Notes: generated by a model not told the origin, from the sequence alone. Positions 45,232-54,240 are shown, counted from the first letter of the stretch. The stretch: DNA of 64,000 nt from Clostridium tetanomorphum (GCF_017873215.1 NZ_JAGGKA010000010.1:1-64000), one strand, 5' to 3'. Made by a program: numbers and translations.

Positions 45232-45292
45232 AAAAAAGGCCACACGAAGAACTACACCCATGGTGGTGTACCCCTTCGTGTGACCTTCACAC
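45232..45292 (-). terminator. Attenuator hairpin in the thiSGH leader
   Basis: On the minus strand GGTCACACGAAG (45285-45274) pairs with CTTCGTGTGGCC (45249-45238) in a 12-bp stem, with a second TACACC/GGTGTA stem inside, then a T-run (45237-45232). GTGTGA (45292-45287) can pair with TCACAC (45283-45278) over a 3-base loop, and that would take the terminator's 5' arm. The promoter places transcription start only a few bases upstream, leaving no room for a TPP aptamer. The regulator is unknown. Confidence 0.8.
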
Positions 45293-45302
45293 TCTGGCAA
45301 TC

Positions 45303-45331
45303 ATTATAGCATTATAGTAAGTTAGTGTCAA
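45303..45331 (-). promoter_or_regulatory. Consensus sigma-A promoter of thiSGH
   Basis: On the minus strand TTGACA (45331-45326), a 17-bp spacer and TATAAT (45308-45303), both hexamers matching consensus. Transcription should start near 45296. Confidence 0.85.
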
Positions 45332-45504
45332 ATTGAATTTAATGGGAAAATAGATTGCATAAATAATATAAACTTTACAACACGCTTATTATATTATAAA
45401 TGATAGATTAGATGAATAGGGCATAGAGAATAGAAATGGCTTGGATTTAATTTATGATAATGATAAAATATAGGATAAAAACAAATAAATGGAGGGGTTA
45501 TTCT

Positions 45505-46041
45505 ATGTATTATGGAGAAAAAATTAAATTAAGAGCCTACAAAAGAGAGGACATACCTTTAGCTTATGAATATATGAATGATAGTGAGTTGAAAAGATTA
45601 CTAGGAAACAAAATACCGTATCCTATGATATTGGAAGAGGAAGAGAGATGGTTTGAAAATCTTATAAATTCAGAGAATAGTTATGATTTTGCTATAGAAG
45701 ATTTAAAAAGTGGCAAGTATATAGGTGGATGCGGAATAAATCAGATTAATTGGCTTAATAGAATAGCAACTATAGGTATATTTATAGGAGATAAAAATTA
45801 TTGGGGAAAAGGATATGGAACAGATGTTATAAACACTTTAGTTAAATTTATATTTGAACAAATGAACATGAATAAAGTAAAGTTAAAGGTGTTTTCTTTT
45901 AATGAAAGAGCAAAAAAATGTTATGAAAAGTGTGGATTTAGGTTGGAAGGAGTTTTAAGACAAGAACTTTTTAGAGATGGAAAATATAATGATGAATATA
46001 TTATGTCTATTTTGTTTGAGGAATGGAATAAAATAAGCTAA
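45505..46041 (+). CDS. GNAT acetyltransferase (RimJ/RimL-like)
   Basis: A 178-residue protein. ATG 45505 follows GGAGGGG; the upstream in-frame ATG at 45454 is rejected. It opens YYGEKIKLRAYKREDIPLAYEYMND, the RimJ/RimL-type start. The CoA motif is NYWGKGYGTDVINTLVKF and the C-terminal part is FNERAKKCYEKCGFRLEGVLRQELFRDGKY. These enzymes acetylate protein N-termini or small amines; the substrate is unknown. The gene is intact and alone. Confidence 0.87.
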   Translation: MYYGEKIKLRAYKREDIPLAYEYMNDSELKRLLGNKIPYPMILEEEERWFENLINSENSYDFAIEDLKSGKYIGGCGINQINWLNRIATIGIFIGDKNYWGKGYGTDVINTLVKFIFEQMNMNKVKLKVFSFNERAKKCYEKCGFRLEGVLRQELFRDGKYNDEYIMSILFEEWNKIS

Positions 46042-46137
46042 AAATATGGAGTTAGATTAATCTATATATTAACATATTTGATAACATTATCTATAATAGT
46101 ATGTGGAAGGAGTCGATTAGTTGAAGGAGTATTATAA

Positions 46138-46792
46138 ATTAGTCTTAAGAAAATCAATAATGCTTTTACCTATGGACACATTCCAAAGAATGCAAGATTA
46201 GTGGTTACAACAGGTATTTTAGACATATTAAATGAAGAAGAACAAAAAGCTGTAATTGCCCATGAGTTAGGGCATATAAAGCATTATGATTTTATTGTTA
46301 TGATGATAGTATCATTAATTCCAATGATACTTTATGATATATATAGCAACAAAAGCTAAGAAAACAGATAAAAAATATATTATTGGATTAGGTGCTTATG
46401 CAGCATATCTATTAAGTGGATTTTTAGTTTTGGGGTTCTCAAGAATAAGGGAATATTATTCTGATAATTTTTCTAAAGAGATAATGGGAACTGGTGAACA
46501 TTTAAAAAGTGCTTTAATAAAGATAGCCTATGGTACTGCTAGCAGAAATAAAGATGAAAATCCTAGAACTTCTTGTATGGCTTTCACAAATAATCTTCAA
46601 AATGATTTTTTGATGTTGTCAACTTATAAATTAGAAGGAGAAAGTAAGTTGAATCTTAATTTAATGAAATGGGATCTAAAAAATCCATGGGCAAAGTGGT
46701 ATGAAATAAATAGTACTCATCCATTAACAGGAAAAAGAAGTGGAAGTTATAGGATGATACAAAAGAAATACAAGACCTTATTTTGTATGTAA
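46138..46792 (+). pseudogene. M48 family zinc metalloprotease, truncated and frameshifted
   Basis: The segment in one frame runs from after TAA 46135-46137 to TAA 46359 and encodes NNAFTYGHIPKNARLVVTTG, then AHELGHIKHYDF (the HExxH zinc site). It then shifts near 46334 into a second frame, open to 46792, that carries SRIREYYSDNFSKEIMG (the third zinc ligand region) and the C-terminal STHPLTGKR. The N-terminal membrane part is missing and no start with a ribosome binding site precedes the first segment. It would be an HtpX-like membrane protease if intact. Confidence 0.8.
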
Positions 46793-46916
46793 ATATATAA
46801 TAAATGATGAAAAGAAGATTCAGTGTTATAACTATTTATTAATGAAAATACTTGCGTATTCTCTTATAGTTATAGGCTTGTGTATTAAATTTTTTTAATT
46901 TAAATAGTTTAAAAAA

Positions 46917-46962
46917 CAGCCCTGTGCAGTTATATTATCTGCATTGGGCTTTTGTTTTGGTT
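46917..46962 (+). terminator. Terminator between convergent genes
   Basis: GCCCTGTGCAG pairs with CTGCATTGGGC around a 9-base loop, then TTTTGTTTT. Confidence 0.8.
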
Positions 46963-46988
46963 AACAATGTGATGATTTTTAACGGAAG

Positions 46989-47255
46989 TTATCTTTCTGT
47001 ATCAATTTCAATAATTTGTCCGCACTTACGACAGTGGAATATGTGATTTTTAGCATACAGTAGACGTTCCATATTCTCTCTTGTACCACAATAAGGACAA
47101 CGGCATTTTTTAAACATAATAATTAGACCAATAGTAAATGGAATTAATGAAATGATAAAAAGTGGCCACCATATTATGCCTAAAAAAAATAATAACATAA
47201 ATGTTAACAATAAAAATAAAATGATTTTCATCATTTCCCAAGATATTTTTTTCAT
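46989..47255 (-). CDS. Small membrane protein with a C-terminal zinc ribbon
   Basis: An 88-residue protein with two hydrophobic helices (about 9-26 and 27-48), then a cytoplasmic zinc ribbon with CPYCGTRE and HCRKCGQ (CxxC pairs about 20 residues apart). AGGAAG precedes the ATG. No activity is known for this arrangement. It is divergent from the glycosylation operon and could share its regulatory gap. Confidence 0.7.
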   Translation of the reverse strand: MKKISWEMMKIILFLLLTFMLLFFLGIIWWPLFIISLIPFTIGLIIMFKKCRCPYCGTRENMERLLYAKNHIFHCRKCGQIIEIDTER

Positions 47256-47345
47256 AAAATAGTTTCTTCCTAAAAACTTTTTATGATGAATTATATGATA
47301 GCTATGAAATAAATTGTATTTATATATTTATTATAACATTTAAAT

Positions 47346-47400
47346 TGTAGTTAAGTTGTGATTAGACTGTAACAAAACTGTGACAATTTAAATCTAAAAT
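47346..47400 (+). promoter_or_regulatory. Four-half-site response-regulator operator and promoter of the glycosylation operon
   Basis: Half-sites TGTAGT (47346), TGTGAT (47357), TGTAAC (47368) and TGTGAC (47379) start exactly 11 bp apart. TAAAAT begins at 47395, 16 bp after the last half-site. No -35 hexamer is evident, as expected for an OmpR-type activated promoter. The match in period and spacing with 10126-10180 and 51741-51773 implies one regulator. Confidence 0.7.
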
Positions 47401-47455
47401 ACAGATATAGATTAAGCATTATAATTTTAAATTTAAAATGATTGAGGTGAGAGAA

Positions 47456-48424
47456 ATGAGTGAAATTATAGTTTATTCTGTGGTAGTGCCTTTATTTAAT
47501 GAAGAACTTGTTATTGATGAAAGCTACAAAAGATTAAAACAGGTTATGGGTTCTACAAAAGAAAATTATGAGATCATATTTGTAAATGATGGAAGTAGAG
47601 ATAGAACAATAGATAAAGTAAAAAGCATATGTAACAATGATAAAAATATAAAACTTATTAATTTTTCAAGAAATTTTGGTCATCAAGCTGCTATAACAGC
47701 AGGAATGGATTTAGCACTAGGAGAAGCAGTAATTGTAATAGATGCAGATCTTCAAGACCCACCTGAAGTCATGCTTAAGATGATTGAGAAGTGGAAGGAA
47801 GGGTATCAGGTTGTATATGGAAAAAGAGTAAAAAGACAGGGAGAGACATTTTTTAAAAAATTCACTGCTAAAATGTTTTATAGAATACTAAAGAGTATGA
47901 CTACTATTGATATTCCTGTAGATACAGGAGACTTTAGGCTTATAGATCGAAAAGTATGTGATGCTATGATAGCACTCCCTGAAAAAAATAGATATGTAAG
48001 AGGGCTAGTTAGCTGGGTTGGATATAAACAAACATGTGTGGAATTTGTAAGACAAGAAAGATTTGCCGGGGAAACTAAATATCCTTTAAAGAAAATGATG
48101 AAGCTAGCTTTAGATGGCATAACGTCTTTTTCTTATAAACCTCTTATAATCTCTGGATATTTTGGCAGTATGGCTTTCTTAGGAGGAATAGTTACATCTA
48201 TATTTATTATTATAAAAAATATATTTAATAGAACAGAAGTAATAAACTTTGCATTGATTATGTTAATTAATATAATGATGTTTGGTTTAATTCTTGGTAG
48301 CATAGGTGTAATGGGACAATATATTGGTAGAATTTTTGATGAAAGTAAGGGAAGACCTATTTATATAATTGAAAGCACAATAAATTATAAGAGAGTTGAT
48401 AAAAATTATGAAAATAGTAGGTAG
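47456..48424 (+). CDS. GtrB/DPM1-like polyprenyl-phosphate glycosyltransferase (GT2)
   Basis: A 322-residue protein. ATG 47456 is preferred, with GAGGTGA five bases upstream (ATG 47438 lacks a site). The GT2 domain spans about 5-235, with SVVVPLFNEE, FVNDGSRD and DADLQDPPE (DXD region), RNFGHQAAITAGMD and the QERFAGETKYP acceptor loop. Two C-terminal helices (about 230-252 and 262-290) are followed by a short tail. It should load a sugar on undecaprenyl phosphate on the cytoplasmic face. It is first in the operon with GtrA and GT39 genes, as in B. subtilis ykcBC-like sets. Confidence 0.9.
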   Translation: MSEIIVYSVVVPLFNEELVIDESYKRLKQVMGSTKENYEIIFVNDGSRDRTIDKVKSICNNDKNIKLINFSRNFGHQAAITAGMDLALGEAVIVIDADLQDPPEVMLKMIEKWKEGYQVVYGKRVKRQGETFFKKFTAKMFYRILKSMTTIDIPVDTGDFRLIDRKVCDAMIALPEKNRYVRGLVSWVGYKQTCVEFVRQERFAGETKYPLKKMMKLALDGITSFSYKPLIISGYFGSMAFLGGIVTSIFIIIKNIFNRTEVINFALIMLINIMMFGLILGSIGVMGQYIGRIFDESKGRPIYIIESTINYKRVDKNYENSR

Positions 48425-48833
48425 AATAACCAATTATATTTTTAATGGAAGATTTAAAAAAGTAAGCCGTTTTTCTATAGTTGGAGTATTAAATACTATT
48501 ATAGATTTTACTGTATTTACAGTGTTTAATAGTTTATTTGGATTAAATTATGCCATAAGTCAAATAGCAGGATATAGCTTTGGTATTCTAAATAGCTTTA
48601 TATTTAATAAAAATTGGACTTTTGAACGTAAAAAGGCTAGTAAAAAGACAGTTCATGAACTTTTGAAGTTTATTTTAGTTAATATATTTTCGCTTATAAT
48701 TACAATAATATCTATGAGAGTTTTTATAGATAATTTTAATTTTAATGTATATGCAGCAAAAATAGTTGTAACTTTTATAGCTCAAATAACAAATTTTCTT
48801 GGTTATAAGTTATTGGTGTTCAATCAAGTATAA
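48408..48833 (+). CDS. GtrA-like membrane protein
   Basis: A 141-residue protein of the GtrA family with four hydrophobic helices and the SRFSIVGVLNTIIDFTVF start and SFIFNKNWTF motif. ATG 48408 lies 16 bases before the GT2 stop, so the two are translationally coupled. GtrA proteins are thought to carry the lipid-linked sugar across the membrane (flippase role accepted by context). It lies between the GT2 and GT39 genes, which supplies a full load-flip-transfer path. Confidence 0.88.
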   Translation: MKIVGRITNYIFNGRFKKVSRFSIVGVLNTIIDFTVFTVFNSLFGLNYAISQIAGYSFGILNSFIFNKNWTFERKKASKKTVHELLKFILVNIFSLIITIISMRVFIDNFNFNVYAAKIVVTFIAQITNFLGYKLLVFNQV

Positions 48834-48898
48834 TGGTGAATTTTGAAATAAATATTTAAAAATGAAACATAGAACTTTCTAATGGGAGGCGATAAATT

Positions 48899-51094
48899 AT
48901 GAAAAAAATAAAATTTACAAAAGAAACTTTAGCATTATCACTAATTTTAATATTATCTGCAGTATTAAATTTTGCCAATATAGCTATAGAAGGATATGCA
49001 AATGGATATTATGCTGCTGGTGTAAAAAGTATGCTTATGAATTTTAAAAATTTCTTTTTTGTATCCTTTGATCCAGCAGGATTTGTAACTATTGATAAAC
49101 CTCCTTTGGGTTTTTGGATACAAACTATATCAGCAAAAATATTTGGATTTAGTGGATGGAGTATACTTTTACCTCAAGCTCTTGCAGGAGTAATTTCTGT
49201 TGGAGTTATATATCACCTTGTTAAAAGATCCTTTGGAAGTATAGCAGGATTAATTTCAGCGTTATGTCTTGCAGTAACTCCAGTTTTTGTAGCAGCAAGT
49301 AGAAGTAATACAATAGACAATTTACTTCTTGTAACTTTGTTGTTTGCTTGCTTAGCTCTTCTAAAAGCAGCAGAAAAAGGGAAAATTAAGTATCTTATTA
49401 TAAGTTTAGCACTTGTAGGTATTGGATTTAATATAAAAATGTTGCAGGCTTATATGATAGCTCCAGCTTTATATATAACTTATCTTTTAGGTTCAGTTAT
49501 ACCTTTCAAAAATAGAATAAAACATCTTATTATAGGTACAGTTGTTCTTTTTGCAGTATCTTTGTCTTGGGCTGTAGTAGTAGATTTAGTACCAGCGCAA
49601 AATAGACCATTCGTGGGAAGTAGTACAAATAATACAGTTAAAGAACTTATATTTGGACATAATGGTTTAGAGAGAATTATTGGCGGCAATGGAACACCAG
49701 GAGGAACAGCTCCAGGTAAAGATGGACAGGAGATTAAGCCACCTAAAGATCAGATAGATAGCACTTCTAGTGCAACTGAAAATACAGAAAATAAAAATCA
49801 AAGTAGTGATGGAAGAATGATAGGAAATATTTCTAATGGCAACGGACAATATTCAGGACAGATGGAATTTAACCCAAATGGGCGAGATATGCAGCCACCT
49901 AAAATGGGAGACATGGGACATGGTCAAGGAGGATTAGCAGGGTCTTTTGGAGGAGAAACACCAGCTGATATTGCAAGATTATTTTCTAAAAATGTTTTAT
50001 CAGATCAAATAGTTTGGTTTTTGCCACTTGCTATATTTGGATTTTTAGCAGCAGCAATAAAAGAAAAATTAAGATTTCCTTTTGATAATGAAAGAAAGTT
50101 ATCTTTAATGTTATGGATTATTTGGTTAGTACCTGAATTTATATACTTTAGTTATACGAAAGGATTATTTCATCCATACTATTTAACCATGATGGCACCA
50201 CCAGTTGCAGCATTAACAGGAATTGGAGTTACAGAAATGTGGAAGCTTTATAAAGAAAATGAATGGAAATCATGGATTTTACCAGTGGCATTTATTATAG
50301 AGGGTTTAATTCAATTATTAATGCTATCCTATTTTAACAATATACCAAATACTATGAAAGTGATAATTATAGCATCACTAATTTTATGTTTTGTATGTTC
50401 CATTGCACTTGGAATAACTAATTTAGTAAAAAATAAAGAAACAATTTCAGAGAATATTGATAATGAATTAAAACAGAATAAAATTATAAAATTTAAAAAA
50501 GTACTAGTAACTATTGGATTTATGGGGATTTTAGTAACACCTGCAATTGGTGCAAGTACTCCAATATACAATAAACTTAATGCAGTTACACCTTCTGCTG
50601 GTTTAGAGCTTCTTTCTAGTAATAAAGCTCCAAGATTTGGAGGAAAGGAGTTTAATAGTAAAAATACAAAACTTATAGAGTTTTTACAAAGCAATAAGAC
50701 AAATGAAAAATATCTTTTAGTAGTTTCATCAGCTAATGAGGCTCAAGACATAATAATTAATACAGGTGAGTCTGTAATGGCTCTTGGAGGTTTTTCAGGA
50801 AGTGATAAAATACTTACTTTAGATGAATTCAAGAAAATGGTTACTAAAGGAGAAGTAAGATATGTAATGGTAGGAGGGATGAGAGGAAGAGATTCAAGCA
50901 GTGATATTATGAACTGGGTTAAAGAAAATGGTAAGATTGTTCCAGAAAATCAATGGAAGGATGTTACTCAATCAAATGGTGAAATAAAAAATAATGACAT
51001 GGAAAAGAAGTCTACAGATTCAGAAAATCAGCAAATGGGTAGACTAGGTGAAATGAACTCCCAGCAGTTATATGATTTAAAAGGTAATAACTAA
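48899..51094 (+). CDS. GT39 (PMT/ArnT-like) polyprenyl-phosphate-dependent glycosyltransferase
   Basis: A 731-residue protein with about eleven helices. The first extracytoplasmic loop has SFDPAGFVTIDKPPLGFWIQ, with the catalytic Asp/acidic residues of the PMT/ArnT fold. The large Gly/Met/Pro/Asn-rich loop (about 255-355) is unusual. The C-terminal extracytoplasmic domain has LLVVSSANEAQDIIINTG and RYVMVGGMRGRDSSSDI, which match the YkcB group. It should transfer the lipid-linked sugar to a surface polymer. GGGAGGCG precedes the ATG. Confidence 0.88.
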   Translation: MKKIKFTKETLALSLILILSAVLNFANIAIEGYANGYYAAGVKSMLMNFKNFFFVSFDPAGFVTIDKPPLGFWIQTISAKIFGFSGWSILLPQALAGVISVGVIYHLVKRSFGSIAGLISALCLAVTPVFVAASRSNTIDNLLLVTLLFACLALLKAAEKGKIKYLIISLALVGIGFNIKMLQAYMIAPALYITYLLGSVIPFKNRIKHLIIGTVVLFAVSLSWAVVVDLVPAQNRPFVGSSTNNTVKELIFGHNGLERIIGGNGTPGGTAPGKDGQEIKPPKDQIDSTSSATENTENKNQSSDGRMIGNISNGNGQYSGQMEFNPNGRDMQPPKMGDMGHGQGGLAGSFGGETPADIARLFSKNVLSDQIVWFLPLAIFGFLAAAIKEKLRFPFDNERKLSLMLWIIWLVPEFIYFSYTKGLFHPYYLTMMAPPVAALTGIGVTEMWKLYKENEWKSWILPVAFIIEGLIQLLMLSYFNNIPNTMKVIIIASLILCFVCSIALGITNLVKNKETISENIDNELKQNKIIKFKKVLVTIGFMGILVTPAIGASTPIYNKLNAVTPSAGLELLSSNKAPRFGGKEFNSKNTKLIEFLQSNKTNEKYLLVVSSANEAQDIIINTGESVMALGGFSGSDKILTLDEFKKMVTKGEVRYVMVGGMRGRDSSSDIMNWVKENGKIVPENQWKDVTQSNGEIKNNDMEKKSTDSENQQMGRLGEMNSQQLYDLKGNN

Positions 51095-51144
51095 GAATAA
51101 TATACACAAAATTTAAAATGCTTTAGAGAAAGGAGTTAATTTTT

Positions 51145-51693
51145 ATGAAGGTAAGAAAGGCAATAATTCCTGCAGCAGGCTTAGAAACAAGATTTCTACC
51201 AGTGACAAAAGCTCAACCTAAAGAAATGATGCCTATAGTAGATAAACCTACTATTCAATATATAGTTGAAGAAGCTGTTGCTTCAGGTATTGAAGAAATA
51301 TTGATAATTACAGGTAGGAATAAAAGGGCTATAGAAGACCATTTTGATAAATCTGTTGAACTTGAAGATGAGCTTAAGAGTAGTAATAAAAAAGAATTAC
51401 TTAAATTAGTTCAAAATAAAAGTAATATATCAGATATTTATTATATACGTCAAAAGGAGCCAAAAGGATTAGGACATGCTATAAGTCTAGCTAAAACTTT
51501 TGTAGGAAATGAACCTTTTGCAGTAATGCTTGGTGATGACATAGTCCATAGCAAAGTTCCATGTCTTAAGCAACTGATGAATTGTTATGATAAATATAAA
51601 ACATCTATTTTGGGGGTACAAGAAGTTAATAAGAAGGATGTATTTAAATATGGCATTGTAGATGGAATAAAAATTGATGATAGAGTTTATTGA
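51145..51693 (+). pseudogene. GalU-like UTP-glucose-1-phosphate uridylyltransferase, C-terminally truncated
   Basis: A 182-residue frame with the N-terminal nucleotidyltransferase part: [25 protein letters not shown], then [37 protein letters not shown]. Full GalU is about 290-300 residues. The frame stops right after [15 protein letters not shown], where the family normally continues with the VEKP sugar-binding segment, and no coding remnant lies in the ~100 bases before the next gene. The nucleotide-binding GLGTR motif also reads GLETR. An enzyme of this length is unlikely to be active. Placement suggests it once fed UDP-glucose to the glycosylation operon. Confidence 0.75.
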
Positions 51694-51740
51694 GAGAAGA
51701 TCTTATGTCATATCTTCTAAATATAAATAAAAAATAATAT

Positions 51741-51773
51741 TGTCACAAAACTGTAATAATAATGGTATATAAT
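51741..51773 (+). promoter_or_regulatory. Response-regulator operator and promoter of the 51.8-kb two-component operon
   Basis: TGTCAC (51741) and TGTAAT (51752) are 11 bp apart, and TATAAT begins at 51768, 16 bp after the second half-site. The site lies directly upstream of the response regulator, which suggests autoregulation. Confidence 0.65.
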
Positions 51774-51804
51774 ATATGCAAAAACAGTTTTGCGGAGGGG
51801 TATT

Positions 51805-52479
51805 ATGAAGGGCAGAAAGATATTAGTAGTCGATGATGAACCTTTAATAAGGAAACTTGTAACAGATTTTCTTAAAAAGGAAGAATATATTACTACTGAA
51901 GCTGAGGATGGAAGAAAAGCTTTAGAGATATTTTCAAATGAACAAGATATAGATTTAATTATTTTAGATGTTATGATTCCTGAATATGACGGATGGACTG
52001 TGTGTAGAGAAATAAGAAAAAAATCTAAAATTCCAATTATAATGTTAACTGCAAGAGGAGAAGAATTTGATGAAGTTTTTGGACTAGATATTGGAGCGGA
52101 TGAGTATATTACAAAGCCATTTAGTGCAAACATATTAATAGCAAGAGTAAATGCTGTATTAAGAAGAACACTAGATATGGATGAATCTATTAAAGAATTT
52201 GGTGGATTAACAATAGATCATAATGCACGCCACGTAGCTATTGAGGGTTATACAATTGATTTAAGCCCAAAAGAGTATGAACTATTAATTTATCTTACTG
52301 AAAACTATGGTAGAGCACTAAGCAGAGAACAAATATTAGATAAGGTATGGGGATATGATTATTATGGAGATTTAAGAACAGTAGATACACATATAAATAG
52401 ACTAAGAATAAAATTAGAGTCAAAGAGTAACTATATTCATACTGTAAGAGGATATGGATATAGATTTGAGGTCCAATAA
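51805..52479 (+). CDS. OmpR-family response regulator of the glycosylation locus
   Basis: A 224-residue protein. ATG 51805 follows CGGAGGGG. The receiver has D10-D11-E12, phosphoacceptor D55 (LIILDVMIPEYDGW), T in MLTARGEEFDE and K in DEYITKPF. The winged helix has LSPKEYELLIYL and DLRTVDTHINRLRIKL. Its stop shares one base with the kinase start, so the pair is cotranscribed. Proximity, its upstream operator and matching sites at 10126 and 47346 make it the likeliest regulator of the envelope genes. Confidence 0.9.
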   Translation: MKGRKILVVDDEPLIRKLVTDFLKKEEYITTEAEDGRKALEIFSNEQDIDLIILDVMIPEYDGWTVCREIRKKSKIPIIMLTARGEEFDEVFGLDIGADEYITKPFSANILIARVNAVLRRTLDMDESIKEFGGLTIDHNARHVAIEGYTIDLSPKEYELLIYLTENYGRALSREQILDKVWGYDYYGDLRTVDTHINRLRIKLESKSNYIHTVRGYGYRFEVQ

Positions 52480-53981
52480 TGAATAGGTCTATAAGATCAA
52501 AGCTTTTTATATTTATAACCTTTCTATTAATATTTTTTAGTGCTCTTTTATGGATTTTAAATAGTGTATATTTTCAACAATACTATATAAATAAAAAGAA
52601 AAATATACTTATACAAAATGCAAAAAAATTAGCCGTTATGTATAAAGGGAATGTAATAGATATACAGGATGAATTGGATAGAACAGCTAATATAACAGGA
52701 AGTAATATTGACATAATTAATAAGAATGGAAAGTTAGTATATAATTCTTCCCGTAGAATGTTAGAAGAAAAAAATATTATAGATAATGGTGAATTAAAGG
52801 AAAGACCTAAACCTCCATTAGATGGACCACCTGATATTGATACTATTGATAAATATATTGAAGGAGAATATATTTTTGAAACTCGAAGGGATATTAAATT
52901 AAAAATAGATTTTCTTGCTCTTGTAACAAAATTAAGTAATCAAGATATACTTACTATAAGAGTTCCCTTAGTTTCTATAAAAGAAAGTGTAGATATTGCA
53001 AATAAGTTTGTTATTATTACAGGAGTTATAATTATAATTTTTGGAAGTGCGGGAGCTTATATATTCTCTAGAAAATTTACAAAACCTATTTTAGAGTTGA
53101 ATAGTATTGCACAAAATATGGCTAAATTTGATTTTACCCAAAAATGTAACATAAGTGGTAAAGATGAAATAGGGCAACTTGGTAAAAGTGTTAATCACTT
53201 ATCTGATGAGTTGTATAAGGCAATTACAGAGTTAAATATAAAGAATCAAAAGCTTGAAAAGGATATTGAGAAAGAAAGAAAAATAGATGAAATGAGAAAA
53301 GAGTTTATATCTAGTGTTTCGCATGAGTTAAGAACTCCTTTAGCTCTAATACAAGGTTATGCAGAAGGACTTATTAGTAATGTTGCTGAAAGTGAAGAAG
53401 ATAGAAAATTCTACTGTGATGTTATTATGGATGAGACTATTAAAATGAATAAACTAGTAAGGGACTTACTAAATCTTTCTCAAATTGAATCGGGATATTT
53501 TCAAATTGAAAAAAGTGAATTTGATCTAATGGTTTTAATAAAGGATGTACTTAATAAATATAAATCTATTTTTGTGGAGAAAAATATTAGTATAAAATTT
53601 GAAGCTGGAGAAAGCTGCATTGTCTATGGAGATAGAGTAAGAATTGAGCAAATACTTATAAATTATGTGAATAATGCTATAAATCATGTGGATGAAAATA
53701 AAATCATTGAAATAAGTAAAGTTATTAAAGAAGACAAAATAAAAGTAGGTGTATTTAATACTGGAAAGCATATACCAAAAGAATCTTTAGAAAAATTATG
53801 GGATAGTTTTTATAAGGTAGATAAAGCAAGAACAAGAGCTTATGGAGGATATGGATTGGGACTTTCTATAGTAAAAGCAATTCAAGAACTTCACAATAAT
53901 GAATATGGTGTAGAAAATGTCCAAGGAGGAGTAAATTTTTGGTTCGAAATAAATAGAAGAAAAAATAAAATTTTGGATTAA
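52479..53981 (+). CDS. Sensor histidine kinase of the glycosylation locus
   Basis: A 500-residue kinase. TM1 lies near 8-30, an extracytoplasmic domain near 33-168, TM2 near 170-192, HAMP near 193-246, and a coiled coil follows. HisKA has its His in SSVSHELRTPLALIQGYAEG. The HATPase domain has NYVNNAINHVDEN, NTGKHIPKESLEKLWDSFYKVD and GGYGLGLSIVKAIQELH. It is close in sequence to the kinase at 2075 throughout. The stimulus is unknown. A perfect terminator follows. Confidence 0.9.
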   Translation: MNRSIRSKLFIFITFLLIFFSALLWILNSVYFQQYYINKKKNILIQNAKKLAVMYKGNVIDIQDELDRTANITGSNIDIINKNGKLVYNSSRRMLEEKNIIDNGELKERPKPPLDGPPDIDTIDKYIEGEYIFETRRDIKLKIDFLALVTKLSNQDILTIRVPLVSIKESVDIANKFVIITGVIIIIFGSAGAYIFSRKFTKPILELNSIAQNMAKFDFTQKCNISGKDEIGQLGKSVNHLSDELYKAITELNIKNQKLEKDIEKERKIDEMRKEFISSVSHELRTPLALIQGYAEGLISNVAESEEDRKFYCDVIMDETIKMNKLVRDLLNLSQIESGYFQIEKSEFDLMVLIKDVLNKYKSIFVEKNISIKFEAGESCIVYGDRVRIEQILINYVNNAINHVDENKIIEISKVIKEDKIKVGVFNTGKHIPKESLEKLWDSFYKVDKARTRAYGGYGLGLSIVKAIQELHNNEYGVENVQGGVNFWFEINRRKNKILD

Positions 53982-54013
53982 TTTGTTTGAAATTTAGATA
54001 AAATATGATGAAA

Positions 54014-54049
54014 TTAACTGCAATAACAAGATAGTGCAGTTAATTTTTT
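54014..54049 (+). terminator. Terminator after the 51.8-kb two-component operon
   Basis: TTAACTGCA/TGCAGTTAA perfect 9-bp stem with a 12-base loop, followed by TTTTTT. Confidence 0.85.
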
Positions 54050-54240
54050 ATATACTAATAAATATAAGAAATATAAAATAAATTTGCAATTTGATATTGA
54101 AATTCATTATCAATAATGTATAATAATTTTATGGATATTTCTATGTATAATTTTGGGGAAATAAGTTAAAGTTTTACTAAACTCCACTATATGTATACAA
54201 TAATGGTTTGAAATTAAAAACTTTTAAAAGGGGTGACTTA

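Noticed and set aside
45232-45331. TPP riboswitch before thiS
   Set aside because: None of the TPP core blocks is present and the promoter leaves too little leader length.
47346-47400. Short regularly spaced repeats considered as a CRISPR-like array
   Set aside because: The units are 6-7 bp with 4-5 bp between them; there are no 25-40 bp repeats, unique spacers or cas genes. They fit operator half-sites.
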